Positions 7,704-14,765 of a stretch of 51,386 bases of DNA are shown piece by piece. The position numbers and the translations under genes are program-made. Numbering within the stretch: position 1 is the first letter of the stretch; the number at the start of each line of letters is the position of its first letter. The notes beneath the pieces were generated by a model. That model worked only from the letters and a program-made list of their open reading frames with translations. It ran no database searches and was not told the DNA's origin. Source of the stretch: Enterococcus lemanii (GTDB taxonomy: Bacteria; Bacillota; Bacilli; Lactobacillales; Enterococcaceae); contig NZ_JAFBFD010000020.1 in assembly GCF_016909125.1 (NCBI RefSeq), forward strand, positions 1 to 51,386, given 5' to 3'.

Positions 7704-8387
7704 TTAAAAATATCTCTCTTGCATTTTTATCTTATCAATTATTCTTTCTAATTCAATAATTTCCCTTACCAAGTGATGAACTGTTGTACATGGATTTTTT
7801 TGCGAAGCTGGAACGTTCATCTCGTAACTCTCTTCAAGTCTCTGAGCATTTTTTATTGCTGAATTTCTACGATTTTGTAAAATTTCAGTTACCCTAGGAT
7901 CATTTTTGTTATATCCCTCGAGTCCTTCTTTTTTCATATACATGTCCAGTTTTTCAGTATATTGCTCTCTCATAATCCCTGACTGAAGATATTCGAAATG
8001 CAATAAAAACCATAGTTCAAAAGAATCATTTGCCCAAGCCGTTTGCCAACCTAGACTAGCAGCCTTTTTAATTGCATTATCAAAATAATTTTCTGGAATA
8101 TCATCTTTGTCAAACACTAACCATATATTTTCAAATAATCTAGGACTTGTCCTTAAATAAGCTACTACATCTTCAATTAAACGAAAATTACTCGTTCCCA
8201 TCCCTTCAATGTCAAAATTAGGAACAGTTACTCGATCTTCGTATCCTTGATATTTTCGGCTTAAACCATCAGCCATTTGTTGAAAGTATAAGACTTCTGT
8301 TTTCGTTCCCTCTGAAGCAACTAAATAAGTGGCCGGCTCAAGAATTCGTTTTTCTCTTGTTTTTCGTTTTCCGACTTTTCTAGCCAT
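7704..8387 (-). CDS. RloB-like TOPRIM-family protein
   Basis: A 227-residue protein of the RloB type. It has a TOPRIM-like acidic core: YLVASEGTKTEVLYF (Glu 26, Glu 31) and WLVFDKDDIPENYFD (Asp 93, 95, 96), followed by SFELWFLLHFEY, a conserved RloB segment. TOPRIM domains cut or nick nucleic acid with metal help; RloB genes are found beside RloA ATPases in restriction and abortive-infection loci (AbiL-like, related in logic to OLD and PARIS pairs). The start overlaps the ATPase stop by 8 bases, so the two are translationally coupled, and the N terminus is Lys/Arg rich. The RloB family call is strong. A nuclease effector triggered by the ATPase on phage infection is inferred from related systems. 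Confidence 0.8.
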   Translation of the reverse strand: MARKVGKRKTREKRILEPATYLVASEGTKTEVLYFQQMADGLSRKYQGYEDRVTVPNFDIEGMGTSNFRLIEDVVAYLRTSPRLFENIWLVFDKDDIPENYFDNAIKKAASLGWQTAWANDSFELWFLLHFEYLQSGIMREQYTEKLDMYMKKEGLEGYNKNDPRVTEILQNRRNSAIKNAQRLEESYEMNVPASQKNPCTTVHHLVREIIELERIIDKIKMQERYF

Positions 8388-9621
8388 TGAACTCCTCCAT
8401 TCGTTTTAATGAAGGGATAGAGCGGTACCTACCTAAGATATAGTCTTTCCCATAACTTGCATCATTGCGGATTTTTTTGTCTTTTTCATCTACATAAGAT
8501 ACTAAAGAATACAATTCAGAAACCCCTTGCTCGCTTTTATCAGTAAACCAAATTTCATCTCTTCTAAGATTATCCTTGTCTAAGGTAAAAACTTCTTGCG
8601 TTGAAAAAATTAGTTGCGCATGATTCGGGTTAATTCTTTGGTCGTGGAACATAATGATAATATAGCGAATTAATAATGGATGAAGTTTGGCATCCAATTC
8701 ATCAATAAAAATTGTTCCTCCATTATCAAGAACTTGTTTAATATTTACATAAAGCATCAACATTTTTATCGTACCACTCGATTCACTCTCAATCGGTGTC
8801 TGCAGTAACTCTTTTGTGAATGGATTCTGATGATAAGCAACGACACTTTTCCCATCACTTTCTTCAATCACACCTAGCTCGGCAATTCCAATATCAATTG
8901 CCCGAATAAAGTTCTCAAGTTGTTTTTTTTCTTTTGGATTTTCAATCAATTTAATCAATGGATGATTCCAACGGCCGTTTTTCATTCGTCTAATTTCTGT
9001 AAATTCTCGATTAGGGTTACCATAATCGACAACAGGCGTATTTTTAAACCATTCAAATACCGTTTGTATAGTCGGCAATTTTAATTTAGAAAGAACAGAA
9101 AGAATCAAAGTGTTACTTTCCACTAACGAAAGTAAATTTTTAACATCAATTTCGTCTAAAATAGTGCCTTCGAGACTATTTTTAGTGCGATCAAAAATTG
9201 TCAAATAATGTTCCATTACTCGTGATGAATCACGCTGATATAAATATTCTTCAAGTATCATTCCCTCTTGACCAATTGAAAAACCATACTGAAAAATATC
9301 TTGTTTAGCAGAAAAAATAACACTAAATTCAGTCGGAATTGCTTTGTCTTCAAACCAAAAAGGTTCTGGTTGGAATCGATTACTAGATAACTCGTTTTGA
9401 AAAGAATAAAGCACCAGATGTTTCATAATATTAAACGCATCAATGACGTTACTCTTCCCAGAAGCATTTGCACCATAAATTGCTGCAACTTTTAATACCT
9501 TTTCATTAAACGAATCCGTCACAACATCTTCTGGATGCTCTTTAATCGAAGTTGCTAATAAATCTAGAGTCATTTCATCTTTAAATGATTTAAAGTTCTT
9601 AAACGTAAATTGATGTAGCAT
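8380..9621 (-). CDS. RloA-like AAA-family ATPase (AAA_15/SMC-like)
   Basis: An ATPase of 413 residues. The N terminus (FTFKNFKSFKDEMTLDLLA) and Walker A GANASGKS at residues 50-57 are typical of OLD/RloA/AbiEii-like ABC-type ATPases. Toward the C terminus come an ESSGT segment (ABC signature region), Walker B in GGTIFIDELDAKLHP and QLIFSTQEVF (H-loop region, with Gln where His is usual). The longest frame begins inside the -10 box, so the start is the ATG at 9621 after GAGAGGTGAGG. With RloB it forms a two-gene unit with its own promoter. The likely role is sensor ATPase of an abortive-infection defence pair. Confidence 0.85.
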   Translation of the reverse strand: MLHQFTFKNFKSFKDEMTLDLLATSIKEHPEDVVTDSFNEKVLKVAAIYGANASGKSNVIDAFNIMKHLVLYSFQNELSSNRFQPEPFWFEDKAIPTEFSVIFSAKQDIFQYGFSIGQEGMILEEYLYQRDSSRVMEHYLTIFDRTKNSLEGTILDEIDVKNLLSLVESNTLILSVLSKLKLPTIQTVFEWFKNTPVVDYGNPNREFTEIRRMKNGRWNHPLIKLIENPKEKKQLENFIRAIDIGIAELGVIEESDGKSVVAYHQNPFTKELLQTPIESESSGTIKMLMLYVNIKQVLDNGGTIFIDELDAKLHPLLIRYIIIMFHDQRINPNHAQLIFSTQEVFTLDKDNLRRDEIWFTDKSEQGVSELYSLVSYVDEKDKKIRNDASYGKDYILGRYRSIPSLKRMEEFNG

Positions 9622-9640
9622 ATCCTCACCTCTCAGAATC

Positions 9641-9692
9641 ATTATACGTTAAAACAATCGATATTTCAATTTTTGAGAAAATATCTCAAAAA
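9641..9692 (-). promoter_or_regulatory. promoter and palindromic operator of the RloA-RloB pair
   Basis: On the minus strand TTGAAA (9669-9664), a 17-base spacer and TATAAT (9646-9641) form a near-consensus promoter. Directly abutting the -35 is a perfect inverted repeat (arms 9670-9678 and 9684-9692, TTTTTGAGA and its complement), a good operator candidate. No dedicated regulator is encoded in the unit. Confidence 0.7.
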
Positions 9693-9782
9693 TCAAATCA
9701 GAAAATTTAACCGTTAAAAAAGTCTGATTAAACATATTTCTGTTTAAATCATATGCTGTTTATCATTTCCATGCACAAAAAA

Positions 9783-9816
9783 CTTGCCATCCATTCGTAT
9801 ATAAATGGATGGCAAG
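9783..9816 (-). terminator. minus-strand terminator
   Basis: A perfect 13-bp stem (CTTGCCATCCATT and its complement) with TTTTTT directly after it on the minus strand. It lies just past the remnant frame at 9839-10075, so it once ended, or still ends, that transcript. Confidence 0.75.
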
Positions 9817-9838
9817 CTTGCATTTGTTGAAAAGTTTG

Positions 9839-10075
9839 TTATTTATTATTGGGAGTAGATAGTGGAATAACATTTGAATCGTTAAAATAAATAGGTAGCG
9901 GTTCAGTCGTATATTGATCTAAGAAACTAGGTTCTAAATTGAAAATCGCTTCAAAAAAAGATCGATCAATAAAATGATCATTGCAGATAAAATTTTTATT
10001 TCTACTAGTACTAGTGTTTGCCAATTTATTTTGCAAAAAAGTGAGCGCTTGAATATTCTCAAAAAAAGCTATATT
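9839..10075 (-). pseudogene. C-terminal gene remnant without a start
   Basis: The frame is open from 10075 to a stop at 9839 and reads like real protein (IAFFENIQALTFLQNKLANT through FIDRSFFEAIFNLEPSFLDQ to an end in STPNNK). It has no ATG or GTG and no ribosome-binding site; the only usable codon is a TTG at 10036. A good terminator follows it. I read it as the tail of a decayed gene and do not recognise its family. Confidence 0.4.
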
Positions 10076-10093
10076 TTATACTCATTTTAACGG

Positions 10094-10123
10094 AAAAAAC
10101 CCTACTTTCGTAAAAGTAAGGTT
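10094..10123 (-). terminator. minus-strand terminator of the decayed toxin-antitoxin cluster
   Basis: A hairpin (CCTTACTT / AAGTAGG with one bulge) is followed on the minus strand by TTTTTT. It lies downstream of the GNAT relic and the twin hairpins at 10167-10207. Confidence 0.5.
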
Positions 10124-10166
10124 CCTTAGTTTGGATACGTATATCGAACTAAAGTAAGATTAACCC

Positions 10167-10207
10167 CGTAGTGAAGCTTCACTACGCGAGCCAGTCTGAG
10201 AAGACTG
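10167..10207. other. twin hairpins in tandem
   Basis: A perfect 20-base palindrome at 10167-10186 (centre AAGCTT) is followed 5 bases later by a second perfect hairpin CAGTCT-GAGA-AGACTG at 10192-10207. Neither is followed directly by a T-run. They may be a structured 3' end of the toxin-antitoxin transcript, a processed small RNA, or recombination-site relics. Confidence 0.35.
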
Positions 10208-10239
10208 TTTCATTTAAGAGAAATATTACTATTACTTAC

Positions 10240-10338
10240 TTAGAGAGTCAAGTAAAATAAAAAGAGGATATCTTTGAGAACAGCTTCTTCATCCATTTGT
10301 TCTAAAAGATTACCTAAACTAACGATATTTAGCGACAT
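10240..10338 (-). pseudogene. N-terminal fragment, probably of a GNAT acetyltransferase
   Basis: An ATG at 10338 opens a 32-codon frame (MSLNIVSLGNLLEQMDEEAV then LKDILFLFYL and a stop). The beginning resembles small GNAT acetyltransferases that are paired with a short upstream antitoxin-like gene in lactic acid bacteria. Such enzymes have about 160-190 residues, so almost all of the gene is missing. It sits 20 bases after the relic of such an antitoxin-like gene. Family assignment is tentative. Confidence 0.35.
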
Positions 10339-10357
10339 CCAAATTAACCCTTTCTAA

Positions 10358-10507
10358 CTAAATAACTAAAAATAGAATCAATTGAATCCTTATCATTTTA
10401 TGTTGACTTTCAATACTAACTCGCTTTGAACTGTCTAAAGCATCCAGAAATTTCTCTGCGGTTTTTGTACTAAAGGTCAATTCTTTTTTAAAACTCTTAG
10501 TTGCCAT
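10358..10507 (-). pseudogene. antitoxin-like short protein, C terminus degenerate
   Basis: From ATG 10507 the frame gives MATKSFKKELTFSTKTAEKF then LDALDSSKRVSIE, the typical start of short partner proteins encoded just before GNAT-type genes. After residue ~33 the sequence loses character (hydrophobic ending ILFLVI) and stops early, suggesting a frameshift or fusion to unrelated sequence. AGGGAG precedes the start at long spacing. With the GNAT fragment downstream it represents a decayed two-gene unit. Confidence 0.4.
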
Positions 10508-10526
10508 GACAGGTTCACTCTCCCTT

Positions 10527-10801
10527 CTATTTATAAACGTCTCGGCGGTGGCCAATTTATAAAACTAAAATAGTGATTGTATCGTCCTCTCTGTTTGCTA
10601 ATAAACGATAAGCACCTATCCTATATCGCCATTGTCCGCCCTTGTTCCCCGCTAATCCTTTACCATGAGTTCGAGGCAAATCGGTGCCTTCTAAATTTTT
10701 AGTAATCCAAGATAGTAGCAGCATCGTTTGGTACTTATCCATCTTTTTTAATGCTTTTTGAACATTTTTTTCGCATCGAACAATCGATTTTTTTCCATCA
10801 T
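10527..10801 (-). pseudogene. RelE-type toxin gene, broken twice
   Basis: The intact parts match the RelE/YafQ-like mRNA interferase fold: ALKKMDKYQTMLLLSWITKN, HGKGLAGNKGGQWRYRIGAY and ILVL-stop-IGHRRDVYK. Two lesions are visible. First, the natural start ATG at 10801 overlaps the antitoxin stop and reads MMEKNRLFDAKK, then leaves the frame in an A7 run (10766-10772). Second, a TAA replaces the Lys or Glu codon in ILVL-x-IGHRR near 10559. The two lesions mean no full toxin is made. The upstream antitoxin gene is intact, as expected when a toxin decays first. Confidence 0.7.
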
Positions 10802-11019
10802 AGCCCTAGTTCTCGAAACAGTTCTTGGTAGGAAATACTTTCATCGTTTAATTCATGAGATTTTATCGCTTGTTCATACAATGCCATATCAACTTGATTT
10901 TCTAATCTTTCTAATAGCTTGGTTTTAGCAAATTCTGAGAGACTTAATCCATTTAAATCTGCCAGCGCTTGAATAACCGTTTTTTCTTCATCGGTCACTC
11001 GAAATGTAATAATATTCAT
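10798..11019 (-). CDS. RelB/CopG-like antitoxin
   Basis: A 73-residue protein starting at the ATG after AAGGAGG (an upstream in-frame start would run through the promoter). MNIITFRVTDEEKTVIQALA is a ribbon-helix-helix DNA-binding start, and the acidic C terminus (ELNDESISYQELFRELGL) is the expected toxin-neutralising tail. It overlaps the start of the RelE pseudogene by the ATGA arrangement typical of toxin-antitoxin pairs. It probably represses its own promoter through the GCGTACA / TGTACGC sites just upstream. The toxin is broken, so the antitoxin is an orphan that might still protect against related toxins. Confidence 0.75.
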   Translation of the reverse strand: MNIITFRVTDEEKTVIQALADLNGLSLSEFAKTKLLERLENQVDMALYEQAIKSHELNDESISYQELFRELGL

Positions 11020-11034
11020 AAAAAAGCCTCCTTC

Positions 11035-11077
11035 GCGTACATCCGCTCTACAAATCGACTGTAATATAAATGTACGC
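11035..11077 (-). promoter_or_regulatory. antitoxin promoter with inverted GCGTACA sites
   Basis: GCGTACA (11035-11041) and its inverse TGTACGC (11071-11077) flank the probable promoter (TTGACC, 17 bases, TACAGT on the minus strand). This is the layout expected for an autoregulated ribbon-helix-helix antitoxin. Confidence 0.5.
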
Positions 11078-11219
11078 AAAGGTCAAATATTTATGCGTTT
11101 TGTACCTAATATTATAAAAGCTATAAATTAGTTTATGGGTTGTTGTTGGTTTCTTTAAAATAAACGATAAATCATTTTTTCAATAAGAAAAAGGACTACT
11201 AAAAACTGTTGCAATCGTT

Positions 11220-11225
11220 TATACT
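11220..11225 (+). promoter_or_regulatory. -10 box of the repeated small RNA, copy 2
   Basis: TATACT ends 12 bases before GATGAC, the same spacing as TATAAT in copy 1, in the shared AATCGT-TATA-TA context. Confidence 0.45.
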
Positions 11226-11237
11226 ACAATTATTGCA

Positions 11238-11349
11238 GATGACTCGGGAAGGAAAAACACTGGGTCCCAAAATGGGGTAAGCATAAATCGCTGAGCATTC
11301 CTAGGTGCCTGGGGTCATCTTGCTTTAAATCATTCTTCCTCAATCTTTG
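11238..11349 (+). ncRNA. repeated structured RNA-like element, copy 2, with conserved 3' flank
   Basis: Nearly identical to the copy at 1582: GATGAC at the 5' end, the GGGTCCCAAAATGGGG core, and GTCATC at 11314-11319. Differences are few: T-to-C in the closing helix keeps pairing; G-to-A and T-to-G in the second arm weaken it. The T-run is interrupted (TTGCTTT). Its 3' flank (TTGCTTTAAATCATTCTTCC and on) also matches copy 3 at 13657-13685, but not copy 1. Copies 2 and 3 bracket the second ATPase/TOPRIM pair in direct orientation. Confidence 0.5.
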
Positions 11350-11667
11350 GTAAATAGTTTTTTTGGGAGCTATATTCTATGACAATAAAATCAATAAGCC
11401 ATGGTTCTAATCTTCATATCTGCTTCCTCGTTTCTATGCACAGTATATGACTGCGCTCTCAACACTTAAAATAGAGTTTTCTTCAACTATTTACCGCAAA
11501 AAAGTAAACGCTCTATCAATAAAAACACCTAGACTGCTTAACCGAATTAAAAAGTTAAGTTGCCTAGGTATTCCTAATAATTTAATTTTTGATTCTTTTA
11601 GTCTAGATTCAGCTAATAACATTTTCTAATACTTTTTAAAATGATAATTAAGCGTAAGATCTTTATC
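11350..11667. other. intergenic stretch without a supported gene
   Basis: About 320 bases between RNA repeat copy 2 and the TOPRIM gene. A 60-codon plus-strand frame is present, but it has no ribosome-binding site and an unconvincing composition. I see no terminator or other signal. Confidence 0.4.
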
Positions 11668-12234
11668 CTAATCTAATGATAACAAATCTACTAACCCCAA
11701 TTGATTTGACTTTTTTCGTTTAGGACTTTTTTGGGAATACGCTCGGATCGCTTCCACTAAATCATTTGGATTTGAAAAAGTTGATTCAATGTAGCCTTTT
11801 GATTTCAAGATACTTGCTTTTTCATTTAAATGTGTTGCTAAAAAAATTGAGGGTTTTTGTTTCTCTTTTCCACTTTTCACTTTCTGAAATTCTTGATATA
11901 AACCATAGTGATGAATTAGCAACATCTCTATTTCCGGGGTCGTTAAAAAATAATATGTAGCTTTAATTTTTTCTTGATATGGACTTTTAATTTTTCTCAT
12001 CGCATTATCGTTATCTTGAACTAGAAAGATTACTAATTCTTTGTCATAATTCATCGTTAAGTAACGTTTCTGAAAAATATCGGATTTCCTAGCGTCAATT
12101 GGCAATATATCATTCGTCAATAAATCATCTCGGTTAATTTTTAATTTATTATGATCCAATAAAATTTTCAGATAATACTTTTCAGAATTCCCCTCACAAA
12201 TCAATGCAATATAACGATTTGACCATTCAATCAT
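11668..12234 (-). CDS. TOPRIM-like protein, partner of the adjacent ATPase
   Basis: A 188-residue protein with a compact TOPRIM-like pattern: RYIALICEGNSEKYYLKILL (Glu 14 and Glu 18) and LVIFLVQDNDNAMRK (Asp 74, Asp 76). A basic tail (KSPKRKKSNQLGLVDLL) closes it. It overlaps the ATPase gene by 8 bases, exactly as in the RloA/RloB pair 3 kb away, yet the two TOPRIM proteins share only these motifs. The arrangement recalls AriA/AriB (PARIS) and OLD-type ATPase-nuclease pairs. The fold is suggested by motifs only. The effector role (cutting nucleic acid, for example tRNA, when released) is inferred from related systems. Confidence 0.6.
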   Translation of the reverse strand: MIEWSNRYIALICEGNSEKYYLKILLDHNKLKINRDDLLTNDILPIDARKSDIFQKRYLTMNYDKELVIFLVQDNDNAMRKIKSPYQEKIKATYYFLTTPEIEMLLIHHYGLYQEFQKVKSGKEKQKPSIFLATHLNEKASILKSKGYIESTFSNPNDLVEAIRAYSQKSPKRKKSNQLGLVDLLSLD

Positions 12235-13453
12235 TGTCTAAGCCCTCTACTGTTTTTTTTATAAATCGATTTAAATTCCAATACCTTTCAAAAGATGGTG
12301 CCGTACCAAACAATCCACTCAAAAATAAATCGCTATTTTTGATATCTGAACGATTTTTACCTCCCTCACTGGCTAAGCGATTCAAGCTTTTCACACTGAT
12401 TTTTTTGTTAATTTTTCTAACAATCCGAATAGAATCACGCCTTTTTAATGAATCAAGTAGTTCACTGTAGTGGGTAGAAAAAATAATCGTTGCGCCGTTC
12501 TTATTCACATCCGACTGGAAAAATTCAATAATATTTTCTACAATCGCCTTATTAAAATGGTTTTCCAGTTCATCAATTAGTAGGTAGCCTCCCTGAGTTA
12601 AAGTAGAGATGATTGTATTTATTAACCCCAATCCCCTAATTGTTCCTGAAGATAAATACTGATTTAAGTCAAAAAACGAAACTACCGTCTCTTCTTGATC
12701 GGCTAATTTTAAATCAAAAGCAATTCTTTCTATAGAAAAATTTTCTTTATTAAAATCTTTTGGAACTTTTAAGACTAATTTTTCAATAGTTGGATCCAAA
12801 AATAAGATGATTTCTGATGAGAATTCAGAAACATTACTTAAAAAATTCATATCAGTTTGATTGAACGTATCACTCACATAGTCAGAAGGTATTTTATTTA
12901 ACTGCGATGGCACAATTGAATCATCAGACTTTAAAAATTGAAGTATTTTCTTATCTAAATGTTTCCTCTCTAGCTTTAAGGAAAGCTCTTCTTCCCCAAA
13001 TTCATAAAGTTTTCTTTTAGAGAGGTTACTTGTCAATTTCTTTTCTAAGATAACTTCATTGACAAACTCTAATTGATTCACATAACCTTTTTTATTTTTT
13101 TGTAACTCTGAAGTTGTTTTATAAATACAATCTTTATCAACAAAAAAAGTAGTGATAATAATACGATCATCCATTAAATCCATTATTTTTTTTGTCGAAT
13201 TTGCACTTTTTCCCATAAATATAACTTCAAACACATAATTCATTAACAATAAACTGTTCGTTTTCCCCGAAGCATTGACACCTGCCAACGCGATTACATT
13301 ATTGGTATTTACGGTTCCATTTATCGGCGTAACAATCCCAGTTTCTTTTTCTTCTTGGTAGACTCTTTGTTCATTCACAAAGTTCATTTCAAATAAATGA
13401 TTCTCGAATATTTTTATTCCTTTAATTTTCATACTTAGCATTTTAGGCAACAT
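12227..13453 (-). CDS. AAA_15/AAA_21-type ATPase of a second ATPase/TOPRIM pair
   Basis: An ATPase of 408 residues: Walker A GVNASGKT at about residues 58-65, an SSGTIRGLGL signature segment, Walker B in GGYLLIDELENHFNK, and ATIIFSTHYSELLD with the His switch. This is the SMC/ABC-like ATPase core found in OLD, PARIS AriA, AbiEii-adjacent and similar defence proteins. The ATG at 13453 follows GAAGGAGG and is chosen over the longer frame. It shares little sequence with the RloA-like protein beyond the motifs, so this is not a recent duplication. An imperfect 25-bp palindrome covers the promoter region. Confidence 0.8.
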   Translation of the reverse strand: MLPKMLSMKIKGIKIFENHLFEMNFVNEQRVYQEEKETGIVTPINGTVNTNNVIALAGVNASGKTNSLLLMNYVFEVIFMGKSANSTKKIMDLMDDRIIITTFFVDKDCIYKTTSELQKNKKGYVNQLEFVNEVILEKKLTSNLSKRKLYEFGEEELSLKLERKHLDKKILQFLKSDDSIVPSQLNKIPSDYVSDTFNQTDMNFLSNVSEFSSEIILFLDPTIEKLVLKVPKDFNKENFSIERIAFDLKLADQEETVVSFFDLNQYLSSGTIRGLGLINTIISTLTQGGYLLIDELENHFNKAIVENIIEFFQSDVNKNGATIIFSTHYSELLDSLKRRDSIRIVRKINKKISVKSLNRLASEGGKNRSDIKNSDLFLSGLFGTAPSFERYWNLNRFIKKTVEGLDND

Positions 13454-13476
13454 ATTAACGCCTCCTTCAAAAACTA

Positions 13477-13501
13477 TCATAAACGAAATTTTCGATTATG
13501 A
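13477..13501 (-). promoter_or_regulatory. palindrome upstream of the second ATPase/TOPRIM pair
   Basis: A 25-base near-palindrome (arms TCATAA-CGAAA / TTTCG-TTATGA with one mismatched pair besides the centre) contains or abuts a possible -10 (TATGAT on the minus strand). A TTGACT lies just upstream at about 13511-13516. It is an operator candidate. Confidence 0.45.
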
Positions 13502-13522
13502 CCAGCGTTATTAGTCAAATAA

Positions 13523-13619
13523 TGAATATTGCAAATGAATAGAGCCACTTATGCGGGGTATAGAGCCAGCTATTGCATTAATTAGAGCCGCTAAGCGCGA
13601 AAGAGAAAGCCAGTAAAAT
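13523..13619 (+). mobile_element. end of an IS21-family element (relic)
   Basis: Starting with TGAATATTGC, the segment carries three TAGAGCC sites about 21-22 bases apart. The same pattern, starting TGGATATTGC on the minus strand, forms the right end of the deleted IS21 element at 35013. Terminal TG and tandem ~22-bp transposase sites are typical of IS21-family ends. The relic abuts the truncated copy 3 of the RNA repeat, so insertion probably removed the 5' half of that copy. Confidence 0.55.
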
Positions 13620-13620
13620 A

Positions 13621-13685
13621 ATAAATCACTGAGCATCCCTATGTGCCTGGGGTCATCTTGCTTTAAATCATTCTCCCTCAAGCTT
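13621..13685 (+). repeat. repeated RNA-like element, copy 3 (5' half missing)
   Basis: ATAAATCACTGAGC through GTCATC (13652-13657) and the following TTGCTTTAAATCATTCT match copy 2, including the 3' flank. The 5' closing strand, core hairpin and promoter are absent, replaced by the IS21-type end. It cannot form the closing helix and is presumably inactive. Confidence 0.65.
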
Positions 13686-13691
13686 TACTAA

Positions 13692-13728
13692 AAACCTCAA
13701 GCTTTACTAAAAAGCTTGAGGTTTTTTT
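13692..13728. terminator. hairpin terminator
   Basis: AACCTCAAGCTT pairs with AAGCTTGAGGTT and is followed by T7 on the plus strand. The left part is a tandem duplication of a 19-base unit (CCTCAAGCTTTACTAAAAA). It would stop plus-strand transcripts reading out of the RNA repeat. Confidence 0.7.
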
Positions 13729-13740
13729 GCCCTGAAAACA

Positions 13741-13768
13741 AAAAAAAGGCGTTTCCGCGCCTTTTTTT
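13741..13768. terminator. bidirectional terminator of the PTS operon
   Basis: A7 GGCG, 6-base loop, CGCC T7. It lies 44 bases past the last gene of the minus-strand PTS operon and can act in both directions. Confidence 0.75.
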
Positions 13769-13811
13769 CTGAAAGTTTTTTATGATTTGATACTTCGTGC
13801 ATTTTTTATTT

Positions 13812-14765
13812 TTATTTTTGTTTTAATAATTCATTGATATAAGCGATTTTTTCAAACGCAATTTCTGTTGGTAAGGTACAGTCGGCACCAATGATGTATT
13901 TATGTGAGCCAAATGTCGCTTGGATTTCAGCTAGATTTTCTTTGATTTCGGCTTGGCTGCCATCGACTAATACGCCTGAGCGGTCATCGAATCCGCCTAA
14001 ATAGGTTTTGTCGCCAAAGATTTCGACTGCTTCGTTAAAACTATAATGGCTTTCATGCATCGCCCAGTTGACCACATCGCTTGGGTAATCTTTGTATCGT
14101 TTCAATTCGACTTGTTCTTTACACATATGTAAAAAGCTAAATTTTTCTGTTGTTTTAGTAGCGTTTAAAAGGCCAATTTCTGGTTTTTCTAGAACGTCTG
14201 CAAAAAAGTCATCGTTAAAGACATTTTTTTCACCTCCTAAAGCGGCGTAGTAAATGCCTTGTACGCCACTGGCTAACGTTGCTTCTAAAACAAGGTGCGT
14301 ATTTTCTTCAATAATTGCCATGGCATCTTTAATGGCTTGTGGATTTCTGGCATAGTGTTCTTTCATTAATTCAGGTGAGTAAGAGTAACTGTGGCCGGAT
14401 GAATGAGAAAGTGACGCCATTAAACCGTGTACGGTACCTAATAAGAAGCATTCGCCATCGTTTTCTGTTACGATTCGATCCAAAATCTCTACTTGATCGG
14501 TAATTAATTTTGAATTTTTAGTTAGGCGCGTGATCTTTTTCCAATCGTCAATGGTTTGGATTTTATTCGTGGTGCGCATCTCGTTTTCGTTCATGATTTT
14601 CAAAATATCGGTTTGTGTTTTTTCTTTATATTCGAGATGGGCGGCTACTTGAGCATCTACGCCTTGCTTGATTACGTCAGTTGGGAAGTGAAGCCAAAAG
14701 CCCATTGGTGCGTGGTCTGTTTGTTCACCGGCTAACGTTTTTATGACGCGTTCCATTTTATTCAT
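13812..14765 (-). CDS. uroporphyrinogen decarboxylase (URO-D) superfamily protein
   Basis: A 317-residue protein of the URO-D superfamily, more like the MtaA/CmuA-type methyltransferases than HemE. MERVIKTLAGEQTDHAPMGF is the usual N-terminal segment (HemE-like R-x-P replaced by DHAPMGF), followed by GTVHGLMASLSHSSG, EATLASGVQGIYYA, FSFLHMC and YIIGADCTLP near the C-terminal active-site strands. MtaA-type proteins move methyl groups with corrinoid partners, but no corrinoid protein is encoded nearby. It is the last gene of the sigma-54-type PTS operon and overlaps the M20 peptidase gene by 4 bases, so it probably acts on, or is regulated with, the imported compound. Family firm, reaction unknown. 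Confidence 0.8.
   Translation of the reverse strand: MNKMERVIKTLAGEQTDHAPMGFWLHFPTDVIKQGVDAQVAAHLEYKEKTQTDILKIMNENEMRTTNKIQTIDDWKKITRLTKNSKLITDQVEILDRIVTENDGECFLLGTVHGLMASLSHSSGHSYSYSPELMKEHYARNPQAIKDAMAIIEENTHLVLEATLASGVQGIYYAALGGEKNVFNDDFFADVLEKPEIGLLNATKTTEKFSFLHMCKEQVELKRYKDYPSDVVNWAMHESHYSFNEAVEIFGDKTYLGGFDDRSGVLVDGSQAEIKENLAEIQATFGSHKYIIGADCTLPTEIAFEKIAYINELLKQK

Noticed and set aside
11447-11629. 60-codon plus-strand frame
   Set aside because: No ribosome-binding site, no context, composition like random AT-rich sequence.
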